The translations under genes and the position numbers were made by a program. This document shows, piece after piece, positions 52,192-60,746 of a DNA stretch of 64,000 nucleotides. Each line of letters begins with the position of its first letter. Position 1 is the first letter of the stretch. Under the pieces are notes generated by a model, which made no database searches, was not told the origin of the DNA, and worked only from the letters and a program-made list of their open reading frames with translations. The DNA is from Rhizobium leguminosarum (GTDB lineage Bacteria; Pseudomonadota; Alphaproteobacteria; Rhizobiales; Rhizobiaceae): positions 62,001-126,000 of the forward strand of contig NZ_CP025013.1 of NCBI RefSeq assembly GCF_002953715.1, read 5' to 3'.

Positions 52192-53496
52192 TCAGACGCG
52201 ATAGTAGCGGTTTGCCCGGCGTTCAGCTTCCTTCATCGCATCTTCGGGCGACATCTGGCCGGTGACGGCGGCCGCATACATGTCGACCAGAACGTAATCG
52301 GCCATGGTCGCTGCCGAGGCATAACCGAGTGGGCCGGCATAGCCGTTCGGACGCAGCTTTTCCGAGGCACGTGCATAAGGCGCGTGGATCGGATCGGATG
52401 TCCAGATCGGGTTCTTGGCGAAAGCCTTGAGCGGCTGGCAGCAATAGGCGCTGGAGCCCTGGATCCAGGCATTCATCTGGTCGGCTTCCATCATGAACTT
52501 GATGTAGGCCTTCGCCGCTTCCGGATACTTCGTATGCTTGAAGAGAAGCAGTGAGCTCGTCTGGAAAAGCTCGACGCTCTGGCCAACCGGGCCGACGGGG
52601 AAATTCGTCGTGCGGATGTCCTTGGCGATCTCGGCGAGCTTCGGGTCGTTCTTGGCCGTGTAATAGACCGAGACGCCGTTGGCTATCAGCGAAACCTGGC
52701 CCGCGAGGAAGGCGCGGTTGTTGTTGACGTCCTGCCAGCTTTCCGTGCCCGGAATGAAGGTCGCATAGAGCTCCTTGGCATAGTTGATCGACGCCAGCGT
52801 TTCCGGGCTGTTGATCGTCACCTTGCCGCCTTCGTCGACCATCTTGCCGCCGTGGCTCCAAAGCAGCCAATGGGCGTAGTTGTTGCCGTCGCCGACGGCC
52901 TTGCCGTGCGGGAAGCCGGCCGGCGTGCCCTTGGCTTTCATCGCCTTACAAAGCTCGAGGAAGCCTGCCGTATCCTTCGGGAACTCGTTGAAGCCGGCAG
53001 CCTTCACGTGAGTGTCGCGATAGACCACCGCATTGCCGATTGCCGCCAGCGGCATGGCGATGAACGTGTCGCCGCGCGCGGCATAGCCCTTCACACCATC
53101 ATACCAGCCGCCATACTTGTTGCCGAGATAGTTGGCGAGCTCGGTCAGGTCGACCAGCTTGTCGGGATACTGGTGAGCGTCATCGAACCAGCACATGATG
53201 AGGTCCGGGCCGGAGCCGACATTGGCCGCGACGGCCGCCTTTGGGCGGATATCTTCCCAGCTTTCCTTGTCGATGCGTACCTGGACGCCGGTCGCGTCTA
53301 TGAATTTCTTGGTGTTTGCAAGCCAGGCTTCCTCGTCGCCCTTGACGAAAGGTGTCCAGCGCAGCAGCCGCAAGCTAGCGCCGCTTTCCGGTGTGTAGGT
53401 CGGTTCGGCCTGCGCAAGGGATGGCCGGATGCCGAAGCCGGCGGCGCCGGCGACGGCAGCCGAGGCGGCAAGAAAGTCACGTCTCTTAATCCTCAT
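52192..53496 (-). CDS. Extracellular sugar-binding protein of CUT1 importer, Tat-type signal
   Basis: 434 residues from ATG 53496 behind AGGAGGAATATC; the upstream extension is noncoding. RIKRRDFLAASAAVAGAAGF is a twin-arginine-like signal. The mature protein (LRLLRWTPFVKGDEEAWLAN, MCWFDDAHQYPDKLVDLTE) is an SBP family 1 sugar-binding protein. It is encoded between its ATPase and permeases. Substrate unknown; the operon DenD suggests an aldonate or related sugar. Confidence 0.88.
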   Translation of the reverse strand: MRIKRRDFLAASAAVAGAAGFGIRPSLAQAEPTYTPESGASLRLLRWTPFVKGDEEAWLANTKKFIDATGVQVRIDKESWEDIRPKAAVAANVGSGPDLIMCWFDDAHQYPDKLVDLTELANYLGNKYGGWYDGVKGYAARGDTFIAMPLAAIGNAVVYRDTHVKAAGFNEFPKDTAGFLELCKAMKAKGTPAGFPHGKAVGDGNNYAHWLLWSHGGKMVDEGGKVTINSPETLASINYAKELYATFIPGTESWQDVNNNRAFLAGQVSLIANGVSVYYTAKNDPKLAEIAKDIRTTNFPVGPVGQSVELFQTSSLLLFKHTKYPEAAKAYIKFMMEADQMNAWIQGSSAYCCQPLKAFAKNPIWTSDPIHAPYARASEKLRPNGYAGPLGYASAATMADYVLVDMYAAAVTGQMSPEDAMKEAERRANRYYRV

Positions 53497-53643
53497 GATA
53501 TTCCTCCTCTTCAAAACAGCGGGTGCGAACTCTCCGCCATTCACCTCCCGCTTGGCGAACGGCGGTCCTTGCATCCCTGAACCAGGGTGCAGCCGACCTG
53601 CGGCTGACGGGGCTCCTCCGCCCCGCGCAGCCGCCGGACGGCG

Positions 53644-54711
<1,068 letters not shown>

Positions 54712-54811
54712 ACCCACTCCTCCCAGAAATCGAGCGCTACATGCTATGTATTCGTATTTTCGTATATCTTGCCGGCGGCCTTATCTTCTCAAGTCCTTCT
54801 GCCGCTGCAAT

Positions 54812-54825
54812 CCCGCATATGCGGG
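54812..54825. promoter_or_regulatory. 14-bp perfect palindrome before the ugpC-type gene
   Basis: CCCGCATATGCGGG lies 101 bp before the ATPase ATG, in the denD-ATPase gap. Nearby at ~54749-54765 TTCGTATTTTCGTATA forms a direct repeat. It may be an internal operator or a short hairpin. Symmetry is observed; function is not known. Confidence 0.35.
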
Positions 54826-54877
54826 TGTGCCCGGGCGGTACTGTCCTCTTATGGGGCGGTTTTAGCCCGGTTCAATC

Positions 54878-55864
54878 TCATCCGGACGCACCCGGAGCGT
54901 CTTCGGCGAGATAGACCTTGATCAGCTCGTCCACCGTGGTTTCGGCGACGAAACCCAGTTGCGTCGCGCGTTCGGGCGTAAAGGACTTCGGCCATCCGGC
55001 GACGATCCCTTCAATGACCTCGTCGCGGCGACGATCGATCAAGTCCGCCGCCTCGGGACCGGCAGCACGGCGCAAGGCTGCGATCTGGTCGGCAACGGTG
55101 GCGGCGACGCCCGGCATGGTGAGCGTGCGCCGAACACCCAGCGCCGCCGTGTCGAGCGTGGCCGCATGGATCAGGAACTTGATGGCGGAACGCGGGCTTG
55201 CCAGCCAGTGCTTGACCGTTTCTTCGACCGGAAGAACAGCCCGCTGGCCTGCAAGCGGTTCACGCAGGATTCCCGAAAAGAAGCCCGATGCGGCGGCATT
55301 CGGCGCACCCGGCCGGATCACGATGGTCGGCAACCGAATTCCGACGCCGTCGATAAAGCCGCGCCGCGAATAGTCGGCAAGCAGAAGCTCGGATATCGCC
55401 TTCTGGACTCCGTAGCTGGTGAGAGGTGCGAGCACGTAATCGTCGGGAATGGGATCGGGAAACGGCGAGCCATAGACCGCGATCGACGAGGAGAATACGA
55501 ACCGGGGAACATAGGCTTGGCGGCTTCCTTCCCGGCGGATCGCTTCCAACAGCAATCGCGTGCCGTCCAGATTGACCTTGTAGCCGAGGTCGAAATTGCG
55601 CTCGGCTTCGCCGGAAACGATCGCGGCGAGATGGAAGATCACGTCGGCCCGGCGAGCCGCCAGGGCTTCCGCTGCGCCGCTTTCGGAAATATCGGCAGCC
55701 AGCGCTTCCGCCGGCACGGAGACGTCGGTGGGCACCGGCGGAGGCGTTACATCCACAAGCGTCATGCGCGTGATTGTATCGCCGCCGAGTGACCCGCTGC
55801 GCCCCAGTGTGGCGGCGAGCTTCCGGCCGATCATTCCTCCCGCCCCGATAATGAGAATATGCAT
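54878..55864 (-). CDS. denD: D-erythronate dehydrogenase-like NAD-dependent epimerase/dehydrogenase
   Basis: 328 residues, extended SDR. HILIIGAGGMIGRKLAATLG is the NAD site, VIFHLAAIVSGEAERNFDLG and SSSIAVYGSPFPDPIPDDYV follow, the catalytic Tyr/Lys pair is in TSYGVQKAISELLL, and LPTIVIRPGAPNAAASGFFS is very characteristic of DenD proteins. DenD oxidises D-erythronate to 2-keto-D-erythronate with NAD+. The usual denK (kinase) and denC partners are not visible in the window. It lies 21 bp after gntR. Family confident, exact substrate less so. Confidence 0.82.
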   Translation of the reverse strand: MHILIIGAGGMIGRKLAATLGRSGSLGGDTITRMTLVDVTPPPVPTDVSVPAEALAADISESGAAEALAARRADVIFHLAAIVSGEAERNFDLGYKVNLDGTRLLLEAIRREGSRQAYVPRFVFSSSIAVYGSPFPDPIPDDYVLAPLTSYGVQKAISELLLADYSRRGFIDGVGIRLPTIVIRPGAPNAAASGFFSGILREPLAGQRAVLPVEETVKHWLASPRSAIKFLIHAATLDTAALGVRRTLTMPGVAATVADQIAALRRAAGPEAADLIDRRRDEVIEGIVAGWPKSFTPERATQLGFVAETTVDELIKVYLAEDAPGASG

Positions 55865-55885
55865 CGTGTTTCGCCTCCCTGCGAA

Positions 55886-56614
55886 CTACGAGAAGAGTAA
55901 TTTGGTCGTCGTATAAATACGGGTTTCGTGGATTGCGAAGGCCGCGCATGCGGCATCCGGGTCCCGCGTCTCCAAGCCAGCGAGGATCAACCGGTGATCG
56001 GCAATGCTCGTGGCGATCGTTCCGGGCTGCGATACGACGCGCCTTCGGTGGCTCAGAAGATAGGAATAAAGGTCGGCGGCCATATCAGCCAGCACCGCGT
56101 TGCCGCTGGAACGGTAGATAGCGGTGTGAAATTCCCGGTCGCAGATCAAAAAACGCACAGGATCGTCACAGGCGGCCTCCTGCGCTGCGATCGACTTGCG
56201 GAGATAATCAAAAGTTGAAGGCTCCATCTTGAGCGCGGCAGCCCTGACGACCTGTGCTTCGATAAGAAGCCGGGCCTCATGAACATTGTCGAGACTGTAG
56301 GCCGCGATGTCGCGATACCGCGCAGCCTGGACGGCCAATTCGCCGACGTCCTCCGATGCCACCACCGTGCGCGTTCCGTGCACAACCGAGAGAATCCCAT
56401 GGGTGGAAAGGATAAGGATGGCCCCACGGACGGTCTCGCGGCTGACCGAGAGTGCGGAGGCGAGTTCACGTTCGCTTGGCAACGGATCGCCCACCTTGAG
56501 AATGCCGGTGGCAATGAAGGTCGCAATCTTCTGGACGACGAAGTCTTTCATCGACTTCTTCGGCGCTCCACCGAGCGCCGCAACGTCGTCTTCGAGCATC
56601 GCTCGAACGTCCAT
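55886..56614 (-). CDS. GntR/FadR-type (FCD) transcriptional regulator
   Basis: 242 residues. Winged HTH: KIATFIATGILKVGDPLPSE, RELASALSVSRETVRGAILI, then the FCD effector domain with ARLLIEAQVVRAAALKMEP and HRLILAGLETRDPDAACAAF (metal-binding His positions). GGGGAGGGAAAAGC precedes the ATG. It is the first gene of the denD operon and probably represses it through the 18-bp inverted repeat immediately upstream. Confidence 0.9.
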   Translation of the reverse strand: MDVRAMLEDDVAALGGAPKKSMKDFVVQKIATFIATGILKVGDPLPSERELASALSVSRETVRGAILILSTHGILSVVHGTRTVVASEDVGELAVQAARYRDIAAYSLDNVHEARLLIEAQVVRAAALKMEPSTFDYLRKSIAAQEAACDDPVRFLICDREFHTAIYRSSGNAVLADMAADLYSYLLSHRRRVVSQPGTIATSIADHRLILAGLETRDPDAACAAFAIHETRIYTTTKLLFS

Positions 56615-56631
56615 TGCTTTTCCCTCCCCGC

Positions 56632-56674
56632 GCTCAGGTCTACTGGTCCGGTAAGTGGACCAGTAGACCTGAGC
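56632..56674. promoter_or_regulatory. 43-bp element with perfect 18-bp inverted repeat, GntR operator candidate
   Basis: GCTCAGGTCTACTGGTCC (56632-56649) is perfectly repeated in inverted orientation at 56657-56674, with spacer GGTAAGT. It starts 18 bp before the gntR ATG. Its core TGGTCC...GGACCA resembles FadR-class GntR half-sites (TGGTC...GACCA). The symmetry is exact; the function is inferred. Confidence 0.75.
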
Positions 56675-56818
56675 AAAAGAGGATTGTCAACGTGATGGCA
56701 CGCGATTTGCCCAACCGTTATTTGGAGCAGTTTTGTGAATGGCAATATCAGCACGCCGAGAAAATTCACGCCGAGAAAACCAGCTGATCACAGTGCCGGA
56801 TGGAGTGTAGTCCGACGC

Positions 56819-56932
56819 TCAAGCCACTTTGGAGACTTTGCCGAGGCGCTTGATCGCCTGTTCCAGCGGACGCTTGCCGTCACTGCAATCTTCCCAGGCG
56901 GAAGATTTTGACAGCAGGGTCGGAACGGTGCG
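56819..56932 (-). pseudogene. Remnant of a ligD 3' end
   Basis: On the minus strand the last ~35 codons of a LigD are recognisable (LSKSSAWEDCSDGKRPLEQA, then IKRLGKVSKVA and stop). They match the last codons of the intact ligD at 60747 (PKSSAWEDYCDGQRPLEQAI) at about 85% nucleotide identity by eye. Nothing of the rest of the gene remains. It joins a PRC-barrel fragment at ~56932, in the opposite orientation. Confidence 0.8.
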
Positions 56933-57108
56933 CGGGCGCCGGCGGCTCCGCGGTCATCGACGTCGGAGGCTTTCGGGGTATCGGCGCGAAGCCAGTTGCA
57001 GTTCCGATCTCGGATCTTGAGTTCATGCGCGATGAAGACGGCGACGTTCATGCCGTTACGAGCTGGACCAAGGACGAGCTCAAGCAGATGCCCGAGCACC
57101 GCGACTGA
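56933..57108 (+). pseudogene. PRC-barrel domain protein fragment
   Basis: A plus-strand frame ending at 57108 reads GAGGSAVIDVGGFRGIGAKP, VAVPISDLEFMRDEDGDVHA and VTSWTKDELKQMPEHRD, the C-terminal part of a PRC-barrel stress protein common in rhizobia. The N-terminus (signal and first strands) is absent; upstream codons derive from the ligD remnant in antisense. No RBS. It is therefore a truncated gene end, not an intact small gene. Confidence 0.72.
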
Positions 57109-57181
57109 GCGTAATCACATGATGCCTTCCGTCCTGGGGTAGTCGTTGACGCTGCAGAGCGGAAGGCCCATCTACTCGTAC

Positions 57182-57817
57182 ATGGCAAAACCCAAGACCA
57201 CCGACGATGCGGAGCTGATCAAGGAGTGGCCCCTATCGACCGCAGCCACGCTCGGATCATCCGTTCGCGCGAAGGGGATTCTGCTGGAAATTCGCGCACG
57301 TCTGCCTTTGGCGGTGAGAAAGTCGCTCGAAATCGAGGCGGGTGCTCTGACATTGGCGATGGCTGAAACGGCTAAGAGTGCGTTCCGTGCTGCTTCGTCA
57401 GTCGTTTCCAACGCGCTCGAAGACATCGAAACCTTGCCTGTGATCCCTCGTGAAATCCAGGATATCCTGACGATCTCTACTACCGAGAGACATCGCTGGC
57501 TCACCGACGGGCGCTTGCGCAGCGCTGGAACCCGCACGGTGAAGCTGCATGGGCGGGCGAGGAAAATTACCTTCCACGTATTCGACCCGCGCGTGGTGGA
57601 GGACATCCTCGACCGAGACCTGGTGACAGTCTGGCGCGAAGAGGATGCTGAAGCTACCGCCGAGAAACGACGACGGGCAGCCTTGAAAGCGAAGTTGACG
57701 CGTTCGCTGAAGACCAAGGCCAAGACCCCTTCGAAACCTGATGCCGACCCCGACGATGCGTCAGGTTCGAAACCTCTCGGCTGGGAAGAGTTCAGTCGCG
57801 ATGGGTTGCTCCGCTAA
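57182..57817 (+). CDS. Conserved-looking hypothetical protein
   Basis: 211 residues from ATG 57182. No family recognised. The middle (IPREIQDILTISTTERHRWL, TDGRLRSAGTRTVKLHGRAR) looks like a compact folded domain, possibly nucleic-acid binding by its basic character; the C-terminus is low-complexity, Lys/Ala/Asp-rich (AKLTRSLKTKAKTPSKPDAD). It begins 73 bp after the PRC-barrel fragment and stands alone. Codon use resembles its neighbours. Confidence 0.6.
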   Translation: MAKPKTTDDAELIKEWPLSTAATLGSSVRAKGILLEIRARLPLAVRKSLEIEAGALTLAMAETAKSAFRAASSVVSNALEDIETLPVIPREIQDILTISTTERHRWLTDGRLRSAGTRTVKLHGRARKITFHVFDPRVVEDILDRDLVTVWREEDAEATAEKRRRAALKAKLTRSLKTKAKTPSKPDADPDDASGSKPLGWEEFSRDGLLR

Positions 57818-58181
57818 GGCGGCGGAACCTCTGCAACGCAGTCTTCGATCCCTTCCCAATAGTCGCCGAAGGCATTTCTGCGACCTTGAAGATCGGGTCG
57901 GCATCACAGACGTGGAGGCCTCCACCCCTCCACCGGCATGCTGCAATACAGCTCTCCGGATTTCTCCTTCGCGAGGGACGAGACAGTTAAGACCGTCACC
58001 GAGGGACTTCCGTCTCATCGGCGACTTGCGGACGCCGATGAGGGATTTTACATTCCCTGGATGAAAATCTTCGAATCCGGCGACAGCTCTCAGCGGAATT
58101 CGCTTCGTCAGGGTCCTAAGGCCGGAGACACTTTTTGGCGGCGTCAATCCGAAACTCTGTCTAACGGTGTCGATCCGCTGA
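57818..58181. other. 364-bp stretch with no recognised gene
   Basis: Open frames exist on both strands but none has a recognisable domain, a good RBS or consistent codon use. It separates two unknown genes that converge on it. Confidence 0.5.
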
Positions 58182-58661
58182 TCAATTCTCGCAAAGCTTG
58201 GCCAAGTTTTTCTCCAGACTTCGCCGGAGGGCGCCAGAGATTTCAGTCTCAAGTCCTTTGACGATATCGCCGAACCGGCCACCGGTCTTCACGATCTCGA
58301 TGGAGGTCTCGGTCATCTTGCAGGTCGTAAGGTCGACCTTCAGCCGAACCTCTGCGGTCGCTGAAAACCCTCCTTCTACCAGCGCTTCGTCCGAGGTCTT
58401 GCAAGCAAGCGTGCCACGGGCGCTCGCCTCCGCGGAGTTGCCATTCACCGACAATTGCAGGTTTTCGATCTTCACGGAATCGAGCTTGTCGACGCCTACC
58501 TCCACACTGATGCCGAAGCTCGATACCTTGGTCTTCAACGACCTGCATGGCTGCGCATCTCCGATGGCCCTCTCCAGGGCATTCGGTGCCTGTGCGTTGG
58601 CGAAGGAGCATAGCTGGAGGAGAAAGACTCCTGCAGCTAGCAGGCTTAAACAATTCCACAT
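58182..58661 (-). CDS. Secreted hypothetical protein
   Basis: 159 residues with an N-terminal signal (LSLLAAGVFLLQLCSFANAQ, cleavage near ANA-Q). The mature part alternates hydrophobic and polar residues (SVEVGVDKLDSVKIENLQLS, EVRLKVDLTTCKMTETSIEI), suggesting a small beta-rich periplasmic protein; three Cys (near PCRSL, LACKT, TTCKM) plus a terminal Cys could form disulfides. No family named. RBS GGGAGATGGGAGAGCG fits the start. Confidence 0.62.
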   Translation of the reverse strand: MWNCLSLLAAGVFLLQLCSFANAQAPNALERAIGDAQPCRSLKTKVSSFGISVEVGVDKLDSVKIENLQLSVNGNSAEASARGTLACKTSDEALVEGGFSATAEVRLKVDLTTCKMTETSIEIVKTGGRFGDIVKGLETEISGALRRSLEKNLAKLCEN

Positions 58662-58986
58662 CGCTCTCCCATCTCCCTGGATTTCATGCAGGCGCCTCAG
58701 GATGATAGGGCGGGATCGGTCTGCGGGAAAGGCAATGACGGTTGCCCGACCATGACCGTCGCATAAGGAACTTAGACGTCAAATATTGTTTTACGACCGA
58801 TGGAAACTACGTCGTTTGCAGTACGAGCTCGTGGCCGTGGCGAATGGCGAGCCACATATCCCTCGCATTCCGATCCGATTACCGGCCCTGATTGATCCTG
58901 TGTCGTCTTTCGAGCCGCTCGTCGATCTTCCCCCGACAAGTTTCGGAAACTGTAAGCACAGGAGACCGCAGCTCCGCGTATCGCTC
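58662..58986. other. 325-bp stretch with no recognised gene
   Basis: Promoter region of the secreted protein gene plus sequence with no recognised coding signal. A 70-codon frame (58786-58998) has no RBS and no family resemblance. Confidence 0.5.
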
Positions 58987-59865
58987 TTAGAACACTGATC
59001 TGTTCGAAAGAAAATGATGATTTTTCAAACCGGTATTGGCTTCATGAGCGGCGACTGTGTTCAGGAACCGGTCGAGTATCGAGTTGAAGCTCTCCGGCTT
59101 TTCCCAGAAGGGCGCGTGACCAGCACCTTCCATTACATGCGCTTTGCCTTCGAAGAGCAACTGGATGTTCAGGCCCGAAAAATAGCTGAGTTTGACAAAG
59201 GGGTCATGAAATCCATTCACAAAAGCAATGGGTATATCAGCCTGTTCGACGGTGCGGCGCTGATCCACCCCCTGCCCCCGCAACATTGCGCGAGAAAAAA
59301 CGCTCCTTAGTCTCCCGTCTGCGCGCGCTATAGCATCGCGAAAGGAGGGGTTGCTCATGTCTCCAAAGCAAAGAGACTGAAACCGCTCCACGTCACGCGA
59401 TGTAAAGTTCTCTTTTGATGCCAGAAGAATATCAAATGATGGATGGAATCCCCGCAGCATTCCGAGGAGACCGCTGGGGACCGGTGGCGTGCCGCACAAC
59501 ATCAGGCCCGAAATGCCGTTGCCGCTGCCCGCCATCTCAATCGCGACGTGACCGCCAAGCGACCATCCCAGCACGGGAAAGCGATGAAGCCCCAGGCGGG
59601 CTGCCACCTCTCCTATGCAGTCGGCAAGACCGGTGACAGTGTAAGTCGACTGCGGATCTCGAGCGTCGCTCGATTCGCCATGTCCCGGAAGATCGAGCGC
59701 AATCAGACGCCAATTCCGTGACAAATGGCTGTGTAGTTGCCGTGAAAAGACCGTCCGTGAGCTGCCGGAGCCGTGTATCATAACCAGTGGTGCAGCGCCA
59801 TCGATAGTGTCACTGATGCGCACAGCGCCGTGGCTAGTGTCGATTGTACAGTGAAATACGTCCAT
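58987..59865 (-). CDS. Alpha/beta hydrolase
   Basis: 292 residues. MIHGSGSSRTVF (29-40) gives the oxyanion loop, GWSLGG the nucleophile Ser102, NGFHDPF the acid Asp221 and GAGHAPFWEKP the base His250, a complete triad of the general alpha/beta hydrolase fold 1 family. No signal is seen. Substrate unknown. Upstream is an AT-richer 200-bp gap toward the methyltransferase gene, which is divergent. Confidence 0.83.
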   Translation of the reverse strand: MDVFHCTIDTSHGAVRISDTIDGAAPLVMIHGSGSSRTVFSRQLHSHLSRNWRLIALDLPGHGESSDARDPQSTYTVTGLADCIGEVAARLGLHRFPVLGWSLGGHVAIEMAGSGNGISGLMLCGTPPVPSGLLGMLRGFHPSFDILLASKENFTSRDVERFQSLCFGDMSNPSFRDAIARADGRLRSVFSRAMLRGQGVDQRRTVEQADIPIAFVNGFHDPFVKLSYFSGLNIQLLFEGKAHVMEGAGHAPFWEKPESFNSILDRFLNTVAAHEANTGLKNHHFLSNRSVF

Positions 59866-60078
59866 AAGCTGCGACCCCTAAAGCGCAGCCAAAGACTTGC
59901 ACGAAAATATCTACGGCAGGTGCATGATCATCGTAAACCAGATCTAAACCAGGTCGTGCAATCACGACACGTTTCGGTGCGGTTACGTATCATACATCAA
60001 TCATTTGCCTTGGCGTTTTATACGGGTTAGGTCTGTCGCAGCAGCAATTGTAACCAACCTTTCAAGCTGGGTATCGAG

Positions 60079-60633
60079 ATGCAATTTCTTCTGGACTTCA
60101 TTATTTCGATCACCAGCCTGACTATCGTCGCGTCCTACGCGTGGTCGTTGCGAGGCCACTTCAACTCACCGAAGATGGAAGCCGGAGCAAAGCTGATCAC
60201 CGTCGGCGTCATCGCGACGACGGCGTTTTTCCTGTACCTGGTTTGGTCCGGGACGCAGATGCTATGGGTACAGGTAGTAGGACTGGGATTTGAAATCGGG
60301 TCGGCGGGCTTGTTCTGGTGGGCGGTGTCGGCCTCGCGACAGGCCAGGTTGCGCTTTGTGTTCACCCTCGATCATCCAGATAGTCTTGTCACCGACGGTC
60401 CCTATCGCTACCTGCGGCACCCTTTTTACACGTCCTACCTGCTCTTCTGGTCGGGGTGGGCGCTGGCATCTTGGTCGATATGGTCGATCCTGCCGGTCTT
60501 ATTTTTTACGGTTGTCTACGTGATTGCAGCCCGCAATGAGGAGAGGAAGTTCTCCCTATCACCGCTGGCATCCGAATATGAAGCCTATCGGCGCAAGACG
60601 GGCTTGCTGACACCGTGGTTCGATGGGCGGTAA
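60079..60633 (+). CDS. ICMT/PEMT-family integral membrane methyltransferase
   Basis: 184 residues with five or so transmembrane segments. LVTDGPYRYLRHPFYTSYLL and YVIAARNEERKFS are the SAM-binding signature of the isoprenylcysteine carboxyl methyltransferase/phospholipid methyltransferase group. It would methylate a lipid or membrane substrate; the substrate is unknown. It starts after GTATCGAG with a weak RBS. It ends 114 bp before the end of ligD on the opposite strand. Confidence 0.8.
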   Translation: MQFLLDFIISITSLTIVASYAWSLRGHFNSPKMEAGAKLITVGVIATTAFFLYLVWSGTQMLWVQVVGLGFEIGSAGLFWWAVSASRQARLRFVFTLDHPDSLVTDGPYRYLRHPFYTSYLLFWSGWALASWSIWSILPVLFFTVVYVIAARNEERKFSLSPLASEYEAYRRKTGLLTPWFDGR

Positions 60634-60746
60634 ACCTGCCTCCGAGGGAAGCAGCCACGTGGCTGTTGAAGGGCCAGGTAACACTGGCATGGCTGCTGGC
60701 TCTTCCGGTAAGGTTCGCGAGATCGAGCTCAACGCGTCCGCGCTGA

